Assembly (NCBI GenBank): GCA_021229015.1
Contig: CM037784.1
Location: 64,879,223-64,943,222 of the forward strand
DNA: 64,000 bases
From: Solen grandis
Lineage: Eukaryota; Mollusca; Bivalvia; Adapedonta; Solenidae
Reading direction: 5' to 3'
Made by a program: the position numbers and the translations under genes. The notes under the pieces were generated by a model that saw only the letters and a list, made by a program, of their open reading frames with translations, was not told the origin of the DNA and made no database searches. Positions 1-12,659 of the stretch are shown here, one piece after another (positions within the stretch are counted from its first letter, which is position 1; each line of letters begins with the position of its first letter).

Positions 1-1706
1 ACTGTCCACCTCAGCTGCCGTATCGATTTCCATTTCAAGTTTTTTAATATCGTGTAGCACAGTTTTTTTGTGACTATTTTTGAATTTCTCTTTGCGATTA
101 TATGGTAATTAACATGAATCGCCAAAACGCCCCGAATGAATATGCATATCGTTAAACAATGAAAAAGCTGTAATTTAAACCTACCGACAATACAAATGCA
201 CGTGAATCTTGCTTTCAATAGTTAGCTTAAGTCAAAAACTCCGCAAACATTTGGGGCTGGCTATACTGTTTTGGCGTCAGGTTAATATGATAAGAAAGAT
301 ATTATGACCTCTAGGTTAAACCAACTGGACCATGCTCTAGTCCTTTTTATATGAATACATGTCAAATTACTTCCCCGGTTTTATTTTTTTTTAAAACCCT
401 AAATTTGGGATAAAAGTGTGAGGGGCTTTTTTTTACTGTTTCGTTTTTATGCTATACAGAGTGCATTTTTGAGAAGCCCTTTAAATCTTTTGAGATGCAT
501 TTTTTAAAGTTTTCATCGGGGTCAATAATCACAGTATCTGTCTTTTGTTCCGTTTATTAGGCCCAATCAAAATCATTGACATCCACAATTTGCAATAACG
601 CATAGGGTAACTCATACAGACACATAAGCGGGGGGAAATACGTTAAGTTCACACCCACAATACAGCCGACGTCACGGCATCATGTCATTTTTCTGTACAA
701 GTATATGGTCAATAAGTTTTTTCTCGCTCAATTGAATGGTCTTACGAATTTACTCCCGGGACAAAATCCCCTACCGTTGAGAGAAACCCGGGGCAACTTT
801 CCCAAAAAAAACTAACTTTTACCCCTTATATCGAAGACAAATATCTTAAAGCCTGAGGGCAATTTCCCTATTAAATCCCCCATTTATAAATAATCCGTAT
901 TAAAGTATCTACAAAACATTTTCTAGGTCTCTGAGTTTTTTGAGAAAGATTTTCCCAATGATTTTTGCAGGAAAAAAATAACTGTAATACTATAAGAGCA
1001 CCAGGGTGGCCTGTACTTCAATAACCATTATGACTGGGGTAATACAAATTTTTTAAAACTGTGTTAAAATAAAGGGTCCAACGTTTTGGGAATAAAGAAA
1101 AGAAACCACTCCCAACGCGAGTGTTGGATCTTTTAAAATATGACGAGTTGGGGGAAGAAGGTTGTTACAGATGAAGGATCTAGGTTTTTTTTTGTTGGGT
1201 GAAAGCACAACCCCACATTGTTTCAGGGTAGTGCATTAGTACTGTCTGCTTTTGGGAAAAAAGCAATCATAGGCTTTTGTAAATTCCCCTAAGGTTCGAG
1301 GTGTTAGAACTTAAAAAAAAAGGGTTCAGATTTGTTCAGTCTTAAAAAAAGCCTTAAGAAAACTAAACAGTTCAATTATATGTTTATATCCGAGGACTTC
1401 AGGGTTTGCACGATGCTTTTGGATAAGTAAGGGAAACAAAGCAACCTCAAATGGTAAAAAAAAGGCATAGTGTAAGGGGGCACATGGTACCAAGGTCCAT
1501 AAATTATTTTTTTTTGGACCGGGTACCATAAATTTTTTTTTTTTTTTGGGATTTATGGTACCCAAAATCTATAGACCGAAGGACTCATATGAAAACCCAA
1601 AAATAGACCGAATGGTACTCTTAGAAAAGATTTAGAAAAAATTTTTAAAAATGACAATTGTAAAAAAAGTCCTTTCGAGACATTTGGGGTTGCCTGAAAA
1701 GGCCGT
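1..1706. other. Contig end, no gene seen
   Basis: Mixed-complexity AT-rich sequence up to the first assembly gap. The first ~1 kb reads like ordinary genomic DNA, and homopolymer runs grow toward the gap. Reading frames are short and contain long K or F runs from poly-A/poly-T, so none is called. The only clear local structure is the hairpin at 1521-1563, listed separately. Confidence 0.6.
1521..1563. repeat. 13-bp perfect inverted repeat (hairpin)
   Basis: GGGTACCATAAAT at 1521-1533 is exactly matched in reverse complement by ATTTATGGTACCC at 1551-1563, with a 17-nt loop that is almost all T. A related CATGGTACC lies just upstream near 1484. The perfect match inside poor-quality sequence suggests a real palindrome, or a read that folded back on itself. 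Confidence 0.7.
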
Positions 1707-1806
1707 NNNNNNNNNNNNNNNNNNNNNNNNNNNNNNNNNNNNNNNNNNNNNNNNNNNNNNNNNNNNNNNNNNNNNNNNNNNNNNNNNNNNNNNNNNNNNN
1801 NNNNNN
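1707..1806. other. Assembly gap (100 N)
   Basis: Exactly 100 N, the conventional length for a scaffold join of unknown size. Features on either side should not be assumed adjacent. Confidence 0.99.
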
Positions 1807-3640
1807 GCATTTTTTTGGAATTTTTTAAAAACTTTCTATTTTAATGCAAAAATATAATTTTCATTTGTTATTATACTCTTTTCTATACTTTTTATTTATT
1901 TTAACCTATGTTTCAATTTTATTTTTTTTCCAAAATACTCCCCTTTTTAAAAATTGCAAAAAACTCAATTTTCGCTTTATTAAATATTGCAAATTTTCAA
2001 GTACGATTTGGGAACACTCGTCTGTTCCCCCATTTGCCCCGGAGGGCTGAAAAAAAACCCCCTGGGCCAAAGCTAGCAGTTTCTAAATTACAGGATCCCC
2101 CAATTGGCGCATCTTAAAAAAGAAGTATAGCTGAAAAAGAAAAACAACCAACATGATTTCCAAAATTTGGATTTTCCCATGTTCCATTGGTAACATAAAA
2201 AATTTTTCTTAAAAAAAACCTTTTAAAAAGATGCTCTTTGGGGCAAAGTTTATAAAAATTGCTTTAAAAAAGGGGGACACAAACTAATCAGGACTAAAAA
2301 GGGTTTACAAAAAAAAAAAATTTCCTTATTTTGCATATCACCACAATTTTTCAAATTAAATTTTTAAAAACCCCCCTATATCCTATATAGAAAATTTCAA
2401 TTTATTTCTTATTATGGGTCAGTTTTAAAGGTAAATTTTTTGAGATGACCTTCTAAGGGATTTTAAATTATTAGAAAGGAAAATAAAAAAAAATTTAATA
2501 ATTTTGAACAAACAATGATAAAAATTTGGGGGGGCCCAAACCCTTTTTGGGGGAAAAAAGGGGTTTTTTTCAGACCCTTTTAAGGGAAATTTGGGGTTTC
2601 CAAACCCTTCAAAAAATTTTTAAGAGAGTTTTTTCTTATTTTCAAGAATTTGGGTTTCCCCCTTTTGAAATGGGGGGGGTTTTAAAAACCCCTTTAGAGA
2701 ATAGGAAGAAACTATCGTTGCCATTTAATTTGTGTTTAAAAAAATTTTTACACATCCATGGTCGGGAAAATTTTTAAAATTTTAATTATTTTAATTAAAA
2801 TCATTAAAAAAAAAAAATTTCCCAAACTGGGTTTTCCCCAAAGTTTTCCCCCTTTTGCAAAACTGTCATCCCAACAAAAATAAATGTAGTTAAAAAATAT
2901 TGAAATTTTTAAAAGAAACAAAAAAAAAAAATTTTTTAAAAATTTAAAATTTTTTCCTAAATAACATCAAACAACATTTTATTTTTAATTTTAAAAAACT
3001 TAATAAGCAAACAAAGAAGCTTAAATTATTTTTTTTTGTTATGAAAAAATTTAAAAAATTTTTTTTAAAATCACTTCAATAGCTCTGGTGGGGGCCAAAA
3101 AAGGGATTATTAAGGGGGGGAAACCCCCAAAAACCTGTGATTGATGAGCAACCACAACGAAAACCCAAAAGGTTTTGGGGGTTTTTTAAAACCCCTCGGG
3201 AACAGGATTTTCATGCCCCCCTTTTGGGGCAAAGTATGTCTATTTTAGACTGTGTTGCTGTCCCCATCAGTATCCGCGTAGACGGGGATACTATCACCCC
3301 AAAGGTCAGAAAAAAACATGGGGGAAAATCCCGGGTTTTTTTTTTAGTGCCACCCCAAAGGGGCTAAAACAAATTTTTTAACAATTTAAAAATTTTTTAA
3401 AAACTGAAAAAAAGATGTTTGACGTATTGCAGCAAAGGTTTTAAATGGAAGGGATAAAAAAAACCCTTTCCCAATGAAAAAACCAAAAACCCGGAAAAAA
3501 ACCCCCCACCACAGAGGGGGGGAAACCCCCGGGGGCCCATTTTTCTGTCATCGTCATGCACCCGGGGGGGACAGGGGTGAAAAAAAAATGAAAAAAAAAT
3601 CATTGTCGGGGCAAAAAAAGGGGGAAAAAAGATAGGGGTA
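1807..3640. other. Homopolymer-dominated contig end, no gene seen
   Basis: Sequence is made almost entirely of long A, T, C and G runs, often in AAAA-CCCC-TTTT-GGGG succession. This is typical of poorly supported long-read consensus near a contig end. No splice-flanked or compositionally coding segment is visible. Confidence 0.6.
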
Positions 3641-4720
3641 ATGAAAAAAGGAAGCAACAAATTGGAAAATGAGGGAAAAGGAAAAAAACAAATTGGACAA
3701 AAAGATAGTGAAAGGAACAAGAGGGGGGCAAAGGAAAACGAAAGGAAAAACAAGTCGGGGCAAGGGGAAAAAAAAGAAAAAACAACAAGTTTTATGGACA
3801 ATGGGAAAATGAAAAAAACAAAAAGATATGGAAAAAGGGGAAAAAAAAAAAGGCACAAGATAAGACAATGAAAAGTAAAAGGGGAAAAAGGGGGTGTCTT
3901 CAAGGGGGGGCCACAAAAAAAAAGAAAAAGGTTTTTTTCTCTGTCTTCCATGGGGCCCCACAAAAAAAGATCTTCTTCCCCCCTTTTTTAGGGGGGCCCT
4001 ACAAGATAAAATACAGGTTCTTTTTTGTCTTTGATGGGGGACCTACAAAAAAAAGTTTACGGGTTTTTTTCCCCCTTTTCCCCGGGGGGGCCTTAAAGGA
4101 AAAAAAAACAGCCCCCCTTTGAACCCCCCCGGGGTGAAGATGGCTTCCGGGGAAAAAAAAGGGGTTAAAAATGGGGTTGGGGGGTTTTGGCCTTAGGCAC
4201 CCTCCACACTTTTTTTCGGGCCCCCCCTTTTTGGGGACCCCGGGGGTTTCCCCCCGGGGATGAAAAAACCCTTTTAAAACAACCTTCTCCCCAAATCCCC
4301 AAAGGTACCCAAACCGGGCCCCGGGAAAAAGGGCACCCCTAAATTTTTTTCTCGACAACCCAGTAACATCCCTTTTAAAAGGGGGGTTTTCCCAGAATTT
4401 CAAAAGTAACCAAATGGTTTTCCCCTTTAAACAAAAAAAAAAAGGCCAATAAGAAAACCCTTTTTCCCTTTTCAAAAAATGCGGGGAAAATAACCAGGTT
4501 TTCCAATAAACCCAAAAATGTTTTTAAGTGGGGGGGCCTTCCCCCCCCCAAAAGGGAAGTGCGATAAAACCATTTTTTTCCAAAAAAAAAAATTGGCTAA
4601 GAAGTCCCCGGTTTTCCCCCAAAAAAAAGGAAAGGTGGAAAAGGGCCCCACATCGGGAAAATTCCTTTTTGGTTTTCTCTCCAAATCCAAAGAAACCATT
4701 CCCCTTTTAACCCCAAATTT
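3641..4720 (+). repeat. Dispersed repeat block, copy A
   Basis: A purine tract with the phrase ATGGACAATG followed by AAAAAACAAAAAGATAT (near 3794-3832) leads into a C/G-rich part containing TTCTCCCCA-AATCCCC-AAAGG (near 4284-4306). It ends in degenerate ~80-bp units with GGGAAGTGCGATAA. The same three parts occur in the same order at 6761-8060, so this is one repeat in two direct copies ~3 kb apart. The 188-codon antisense frame over the purine tract is F/P/L-rich only because of the base runs and is not called as a gene. Confidence 0.55.
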
Positions 4721-6760
4721 AAAATTTTGTGCTAAAAAAAAAAAAAACCTACCGTAACTTGAAGAACATACAAAAATTTCTCAAAGTCCTTTTTATTATA
4801 CCAAAACCCTTACCTTAAAAAAAGATTTAGGGGCCCGGGGAAAAAGTATCTGGTTAGGATTCAAAGGGGTTTTAGGTTAAAACCCCCCTTGGGGGGAAGA
4901 ATTCTTTTTCCCCTTTCCCGGGGGGCCCAAAGTACGGGTTTCCCCAAACCCAAGAACCTTTTGGGGGGATTGGTAAAAATTTTTAAGAATTTTTTTCCAA
5001 ATCGACGTTTAAACAATGCGGGTAAAGAACACTCATACATTATCCCCAAAAGGGAAACTACATATAGTCCCCCCTTGTGCGGGCATTGTCGGGTTTTTTG
5101 ACGGGGCCCCCAAAATTTTTTTACATTGTTTTTTTTTTCTTAAAAATACTTCAAGGGAAAAAAATGTGCCAAAAAATTTTTAAAAAAACTCTACAAAAAA
5201 GGGAAAAAATTGCGCGTGGCCATCGTACATAATACCTCGGCCCCGGTTTTCAATGGAGTTTCCCGAAAAAAGCCGGGACTTCACGGGGACCATGGGGGGG
5301 TTTTTTTTAAGGGGGGCAAAAAACCCTTTTAGTACAAACTCCCCTTTCTGTCACCATGAAAGGATTTTTAAAAAAATCGGGACGTGTCAAAAAGGGAAAA
5401 AATAATTAACCAAAATTTTGGGGGCCCCTCATAAAAAATCTCAAAAAAATTTCTCTTTTTTAAGAATAACAAAAATTTTCCCCGATTTAATTCTGTTAAA
5501 AAAAAAAAGTTATTTATTGGGAAAAAAATAAATACATTATTTAAAAAAAAAAAAAAAGTTTAGGGGGAAACCCCCTTAAAAAGGTGGTAAATTTTATAAA
5601 ATCACTGTTTTTGGAAACAAAAAAATCAAAATTGAAAAAAAACTATTAAATTTTTGTTTTAAAACATGGGAAAAACCTTCATTTTTAAAATTTTATTTGG
5701 GCCCAAACTCTCTGGTAGCATCTCCAAACCCAAAAATATTTTTTACCCCCCAAAACCAAAAAAATTTTTAAATTGGTTTCTAAAAAAATAAAAAACCAAA
5801 AATTTAAGGACATAAAAAAATTTATAAACATCCCCTTATTTTTCCCCTTATTTAAAGGGGGGAAAAACAAAATGGGGGGTTTTTTGCTTCCCCCCCCAAA
5901 AAATATTTTTTTTTTAAATTTTTTTAAATTTTAAAAATTAGTTACTTTAAAAAATTTTTTTGTTTTTTTTTCCCCCTTTAAAGTGCTCCCCTTTTTAATT
6001 TTTTGAGCAGGGGAAAAAACTTTTTTGGGTTTTTTTTTTTTTTCCCAAAAAAAAAAAATTTAAGAAAACAATATAAAAAAAAAATTAAAAACTATCTATT
6101 ATAAAAAAATTGGGCTTATTTGTGTATATACTTTTGTAAAAGAAAATTTTATAAATTTTCATTTTTGAACAACCAATTCACAGCCCCCGTCTAAAAGGGG
6201 GAAAATTTTGGGGGAAAGAAATTAGGGGGAAAAAAAAAATTATTCAAATTTCCCAAAAATTTTACTTTGGGTTTTCCCTAGCCAAAAAAAAAAAATTTTT
6301 TTTTTAAAAAATTTTAAAAGATGATTAAAAAATTTTTTATAAAAATTAAAAACCCTTTGATAAGCACGTTATTAAATTTTTAAAATTTAAAAACTTTCTT
6401 ATTTTTTTAAATTTTTTGTTTTTTTTGGATTTGAACGCAAATTACCAAAGATTAAGGGGCCATGTACTGGGGAGTGCAGGAATAAAAACCCAAAGAGGTC
6501 TCCCTAAAAATTCTAAAAAATTTCCCTTTGGGGAAACCCAGGGGGAAAAAAATGTGCAGGGGAATAAAAATCACAGGGGTGCCCCCAGACCCCAAACCCG
6601 GAAGACACCCCGGGGCCCTCTTGCAACTCAAGCTTACCTCTGGGAACAACTATGCCTGCCCTAGTCCCTTTCTGTACGTTCCCCCAAAACCCACTTTTAC
6701 CCAAACAACCAAAAATCCAAAAAAGAAACAAAAAGATAAGCCCCAATCTTAAAAGAAAGA
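4721..6760. other. Low-complexity sequence, no gene seen
   Basis: Mostly homopolymer runs. A slightly more complex patch at 6430-6690 contains a reverse-strand CAGAG/GTAAG splice-donor-like string near 6633-6642, but no supporting acceptor or protein match was recognised. Confidence 0.5.
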
Positions 6761-8060
6761 AAAAAGATTTTTTGGGGGGCATAACATTCAGAACAAGGAG
6801 ATGTGAGAAGATGAAACAAAAAAAGTATGGACAATGAGAAAAAAAGAAAAAACAAAAAAGATATAAAACCCCGGGCCCAAAAAAAACAAAAAAGGACAAA
6901 AAAAGATTGGCCCAAAGGATTTTTTCCCCTGGGGGATTTTCAAGGAAAAAAATACGGGTTTTCCCCGTCTTCCAGGTGGCCCTAAAAAGGGAAAAACAAA
7001 AACCCCCCCAAAACCCACCCGATAAAACGGGGTTTCCCAAAATTTAAAAAGGTTTTAAAAGGGTTTTTTGGGGGGGTTGGCCCTGAGAGCCCCTCCCCAC
7101 TCTTTTTTACTGCCCCTCCTTGTGGGGGCTGGGGTTTTCCCCCGGTTTACAACCCCAAAAAAAAAACCCCCTTCTCCCCACAATCCCCCAAAGGGGCCCC
7201 CCAGCCGGGGGAAAAGGTCACCCCCAAAATTTTTTCCTTTCAGACACCAATAAAAGGGTTTGTTAAAGGTGGTCCCAAGGCTTTTTTCCCCTTGGGTCCT
7301 TTTCCAAAAACGGTTTCCAAAAAAAAGGAAAGTGGGCCAAAAAAAAGGCCCCAAAAAAAAATTTTGAAAACCTTTAAAAAAAGGGAAGTGCTATAATAGG
7401 GGGTTTTTCCCCCTTTTTCAAAAAAAGTGCTTGAATGACCGGGGCCTTTCCCCCAACCAAAGGGAATGTGATAAAAAGGGGGGTTTTTTCCCCAAAAAAC
7501 CCAAAAGTTCTTAGAAGTGCCCGGTTTTCCCCCCAACCAAAGGGAATCCCAAAAAAATAACGGGGCTTCCTACTTAAACAAAGTGTTTAAGAAGGGGACC
7601 CCTTTCCCCCAACCCAAAAGGGGAAAAGTGCCAAAAAATAACCGGTTTCCCCCACTTAAACAATTTTGCTTAAAAGTACCAGGCCTTCCAAAACCAAAAA
7701 GGGAAAAATGCCAATAAAAACCGGGGTTTTTCCCCATTTAACATATGCTTAAAGTCCCCGGGCCCCCTTTCCCAACCAAAGGGGGGTGCCAATAAAAAAC
7801 CAGGTTTCCCACTTAAACAATAGGTTTTTTAAAATGACCATTCCCCTGGCCAAAAAAAAACCGGGGGCCCCCTTTTTTAAAAAAAGTTTTAAAAAATCCA
7901 TTCCCCCCCAAACCCAAAAACCCTAAAAACCAATTAAAAATTTTGTTTGGGGCCGCCCCCCCTAAAAAAAAAAAAAAAAATTTTCCCCATTTCAAAGGGT
8001 TGAAGGGCCCTTTCCCCCAAAAAAAACCCTAATAACCGGTTTTCCCCCTTTGAAAAATTA
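6761..8060 (+). repeat. Dispersed repeat block, copy B
   Basis: Second copy of the block at 3641-4720. It has the purine tract with ATGGACAATGAG and AAAAAACAAAAAAGATAT (6828-6867), then CTCCCCACTC, TTCTCCCCACAATCCCC and AAAGGGGCC (7095-7200), then a longer run of ~80-bp units. Indels in homopolymers separate the copies, so true identity cannot be judged from this consensus. Confidence 0.55.
7370..7860 (+). repeat. ~80-bp tandem repeat
   Basis: The phrase CCCAACCAAAGGG recurs near 7453, 7532, 7609, 7689 and 7772, a spacing of 77-83 bp. Each occurrence is followed by a GTGCCAATAAAAACCGG-like segment and an ACTTAAACAA segment. At least six degenerate units are present. Length differences between units are mostly homopolymer differences. 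Confidence 0.7.
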
Positions 8061-8625
8061 AAAACCCATTTCCAGGGGGTAAAAAAGGGGCCAAAAAGTT
8101 TCCCTCCCTTTTTGTCCCTCTAAAAACCTCCCAAAATTTTTGGAAAAAAAAATTCCCCCTTTTAAACCTTTTTTGGGGAAAAAAAAATTTTAATTTTTTC
8201 CCCCCCCAAAATTTTTTTTTAAAATTTTTTAGTTTTTTAAAAAAAAAAAAAAGGTTTTTAGTTTTCTTAATCTGATTTGCATTTTGACTTTGAGCGGGAA
8301 AACATTTTAAAAAGTTTTTTTTTTTTTTCCAAAAACCAATTTAAGAAAAAAAAAATAAAAAAAAAAAATTTTAAAAAATCTATTACAGGACATTATGAAG
8401 TCATTTCAGAACAAGGGGACTACACAGACAGTCAAACTAGGGGAAAAATTTTTTTGGGAAAAAAATTGGGAAAAAAATTAAAAAATTTCCCCCCCCTTTT
8501 AAAAGGGGTTTCCCCTACCAAAAAAAAAATGGGTTTTTTTAAAATGAAAAAGATTACGAAACTTTCTATGCAAAAATAATAAACCCAATAAAAAAAGTAA
8601 AAATTTTCATTTAAAAGGAGCCAAA

Positions 8626-8853
8626 ATGGCTACTGCGGAAAAGAAAAACCAAGGGGAAGGGTTTTCCCCCGAATTACTGAAATCCCTTGGGACCATGGGA
8701 AGAAAAGTTTTTGGCAGGGGATCTAACCCCATGGATGCCTCGGGCCCCCCGGGGAGCCCGGGGGGGTCTCTGCAAAACAATTTTACCTCACCCCAAAATA
8801 TGCCGCCCAGTCTCTGCACATCCCCCAACCTACTTTTCCCCAAAAACTCCTAA
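8626..8853 (+). CDS. Possible 5' coding exon, unrecognised protein
   Basis: A 75-codon frame starts at an ATG in good animal start context (CCAAAATGGCTACT). The N-terminus reads MATAEKKNQGEGFSPELLKS. It is followed by a G/P/S-rich stretch around residues 37-66 (SNPMDASGPPGSPGG, then SPQNMPPSLCTSPN), the kind of disordered N-terminus seen in many nuclear regulatory proteins. Local complexity and GC are higher than in the flanks, and amino-acid use is balanced, unlike the K/F-rich frames nearby. I see no domain and do not recognise the family. The 3' end is unclear: the frame runs into an A-rich stop near 8850, and the true exon may end earlier at an unseen splice donor. It could also be chance or a gene fragment. 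Function is not assigned. Confidence 0.3.
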   Translation: MATAEKKNQGEGFSPELLKSLGTMGRKVFGRGSNPMDASGPPGSPGGSLQNNFTSPQNMPPSLCTSPNLLFPKNS

Positions 8854-11800
8854 TCCCAAAAAACAAAAAAAATTTAAAAATAAGCGGGAATCTGTAAAAG
8901 AAAAAAAAGGGGGGTTGGGGGACAGGATTTTTTCAGAAAGGCAAAGGAGAGAGAAAAAAGGGTTTTTAGGGAAAGAAAAAAAAAAAAATTTTTAAATAAA
9001 AAAAATTTTTTATGCAGCATTTTAATTGGCCCAGGTAATTTCCCCTGGGTAGGAAATTAAACAAAAAGAAACCCCCCCGAAAAAAACTTTTTCCAAAAAC
9101 CCAGGAAAAGGGGAATTTGTTGAAAAAAACAATTAAAGCTATTTATTTAAGTAAAATTTTTGGGTGTGTTTTTCAACAAACTTTTTTAAATTTCAAAGGC
9201 GGGAGAAAGGCACTTTTCAAAAAAAAAGTAAAATTTTAAATTTTGAACCCCGGGGAAAAAGCCAAAAAAAAAAAAAACCCCCAAAAAAAAAAAACACTAA
9301 ACACTCCCCTTATCCAAAAAAAATAAATTTTCCGCCCTTTCTTTTTCAAAAATCGGGAAAAACCCTTTTTAAATTTTTTCAAAAGAAAAATCAGCTTTCC
9401 AGAAGGGCCCCGTTAACGTTTTCTTTAAAACGGGGAAAAAGGCCTTAAAACAAAAGAATCAATTTAAAAAAAAAGTTTTTCCCCCAACTTTTTTTTGTGT
9501 TTTAAAAAACCCCCAAAGGGTTTCCAAAAAAATTAACCAGGTTTCCCCTTTTTATAGGGAAAAAACAATTTAAAAAAGGGGGGGGCCAAAAAATTTTTTC
9601 CAATAAAAAACAATTAAAATTTTTCCGGTTGCAAGGTTGCCTAAATTGTATGGGGTTCTTGGGGAAAAGGGGTTTTCCCCAGTTTTTTTTAACAAAAGGA
9701 AATTTTTCCCCAAAAATCGTTTTTTCCCAATCAAAAAATTTTTCAATTTTTTTTAAGGGTTCCCATAAACATCTTACTAAAAATTTTGAAAGGGGTTTTT
9801 AAGGAATGTTTTTAAAAGGGGTTTCATTTTTTTCTTTTTTGCCAGGGTTCTACATGAGAAAAATTTAAAAATTTTTACAATTTTTTGTAAAAAGGTTTCA
9901 CCCAAGTACATTCCTCCCAAAATTTTTTAATAAATTTTTCCCAAAATTTTTTTTAAAAAGTGTTAAAAATCAACTTTTTGGGGGGAAATAAAAATTTTTT
10001 CAAACAAATCCTGCTTTTTTTTTAAAAAAAATTTTTTTTAAAAAAAAAGTAAATTTCCCCTAAATCCACAAAATTTTTTTAAAAAAATTGATTAATATGT
10101 CCCCTTTTTAAAAAAATTAAGTTTTAAGAAAAAAAATTCCCCAAAAATAAACCTGCCAGAAAAACCCAAATTTTTTAAAATGTTCCCCAAGCAGGAAAAA
10201 ATTTTATTACAAAAATTTTTTAAAAAATTTTAAAAAGATCCATTTACATGTGTCCCAGATCTAAAATTGGCAATTTTAGAAAAAAAGAACCAAAGGGCCC
10301 CCCTAAAATGTCCCTAAAAAAAAAATGTTTTCCCTTTAAAAAAATAAAATTTTAAAATTTTTTAAACATTAAAAAAAAATTTTTTTTTTTACAAACCCCC
10401 AAACCCCTCCGGGGTCGAAATAAATCCTTGACTGAAAAAGATGGTTTTTAAAAACCCCCAAAATTTTAAACAAAAGGGGTTTTTAATTTCCTAAAAAAAT
10501 GGCGTACCCGCCTTTTTAATCAATTCTAAAAAAAACTAAAACAGGATTTTTTAAAAAAAAGGAAATTGCAAGAGGGTTTAAAAAAAAATGGTTTTTTTTA
10601 AATTTTTTTAAAAACATAACTCCTGCCCTTATGGGCCCAAATTTCCCAAAAATAATTGAATTTGAAAAAAAAGCAAAAAATTTTAAAATTTTTAAAATAA
10701 ATAAATGAAGAAAAAAAACTAAAATTTCTTTTTTAAAAAAATTTAAAAGGGGCAAAAAATTTCCCCAAAAGCCGTACGGGAAAAAAATTTTTAAATTGGG
10801 CCCAAAAATTTTTGAAAAAAACACAAAAAAATACAAAAAATAAATGAAAAATGCAAAAAGTAAATTCTTTGTTTAATTTTAAAAAGGGGGGGAAAATCTT
10901 CCAAAAAGGGGCCTTTTTAAAGCCAAAAAGCGTTTTTGGTAAAAAGGGGGAAAAACATTGTAATAAATTTGAAAATTTTTTTTTTAAAAAAGAAAATATA
11001 ACGAAACAAAGTAAAAACGGTTTTTTAAAAAAGGGGATTAATTTCCTAAAAAGGGAATAACATAATGTGGCCAAGTTATTTGTAAATTAAACAATTTTTA
11101 ATTAAAATTTTTGCTTTTAAAAAAAAAAAAGTGATAAAAATATTTTTGGAGAAAAAGGGGTTAAAAACATTTATCCTAAAGCCTTAGCACAGTGCTTTTT
11201 TAAGAAAAAAATAAAGCAAAGGTTAACCTGAGGTTAAAATGAAACGAAAAGGATGAAAAAATGCACACAGCTGAAAAACTAATGAGTCCCAAAACAAGTT
11301 GGGGGGAAAAAAATATCCAAATTTCAAGTTTTTGGTTTTTTATTTTATAAAGCTTTTGGGAAAAAAATTAATTGCAAACCAAATCAAAAATTCCTAAATT
11401 TATAACTTAAACACTTGAGTTATAATACTGTGTTTTGGTTTTTTCTTTTTCTTTTTTTATTTTTTTAAAAGTAAACCATAAAAAATAGAGTACTGCGTTC
11501 TTTGATGGGATAGTTCAGCTTATTTGCTAAATTTTAAAATCTTGAAATTTTTCCCTTTCAAAAGATATTATTTGAAACCGAAAAAGGCTAATTTACCTGA
11601 AATTTTTACTTTTCCCCAAACAACAAACAAGTCTGGGACTTCTAACAGGGGAAAGAATTTTTAAAAAAACAAGTGTGTTTAAATTTGCTAGTGAATGGGG
11701 ATTTAAAAAAAAAAACTTATGCAAATCCAAAATTATTTAACCGCCTTGAATTAAGGATAGCCCTACTATTCTTCAAAAGTTGAGTTAAAAAAAGTATGTA

Positions 11801-12655
11801 CTCGGCCCCCCCAAACCCTTCCTTCAAAGGTAAAATTTGGAAAAAAAAAAAAATTAGGGGCTTTTAGGGCCCCAAAGGGAAAAAAAAAAATTTTTTTGGT
11901 TTTTTAAAATTTTTAAAAAGGGAAAAATGAAACCTTAAGCCCCAATTTTTCCATTTTTTTGAACATGTTTAAAAAAAAACTTTCTAGTTTGTATAAATAG
12001 CTTAATTCATCAAAGGAACTGTTTTTTAATTTAAAAAGGGATACTTTTATAATTATATCGCCTTACGAGGTTAAATTTAACCCGCAATAGGTTTAAATAA
12101 GGTAAAAATGAAATTAAAACAAAAAACAGTGCCCTTTTAAAAAATTAAAAAACAAAAACAAAAATACACAAAGATCCAGATTTATTTTTAACCGGAAAAA
12201 ATCCCTCCCAAAAATAAAAGCCCCAAAAAATAAGAGCTTAAAAACAGTAATTGATCTGGGTCTATCCCTTTTCCCCACAAGTCAATCAAAAAATAAATTA
12301 AATTTTAAGGTTTAACCCATTAAATATAAACAAAACTAAAAGGATAACAAATTTTTAATCAAATTCAAAGGGAATACAGACAATTTCAACCTGCGTATTA
12401 ACTAAAGTGATTAAGCAGACCATAACAGCCAAACTTATTCAATTAAATTACTTTTTTGGAAAATAAACCCTACAAAAAAGCATTCAAAAAAAATTTGGTT
12501 TTCACCCTTTGAATTCTTAATAATTAAGATATTCCTAAAATCTGATCTGTTATTTAAATTTTTACAAAATTTAAAGAATTGTAGAATCCTTAAAAAAATT
12601 TTTTAGCAATATAAAACAATTAGAAAACAATCAAATGAATAACATATATATAAAT
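8854..12655. other. AT-rich low-complexity sequence, no gene seen
   Basis: Dominated by A and T runs with frequent AAATTTTT blocks. Complexity rises gradually from ~11.1 kb toward 12.6 kb, consistent with improving consensus away from the contig end. Frames such as that at 10733-11074 are F/K-rich shadows of base runs. Confidence 0.55.
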
Positions 12656-12659
12656 GCGC

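Noticed and set aside
3397..3963. 188-codon minus-strand frame
   Set aside because: It is F/P/L/S-rich because it reads the antisense of a purine tract and G runs in poor consensus; a related frame overlaps on the same strand.
6452..6700. Minus-strand exon ending at CAGAG/GTAAG
   Set aside because: Only a donor-like string is visible; the adjoining frame is run-inflated and unrecognised.
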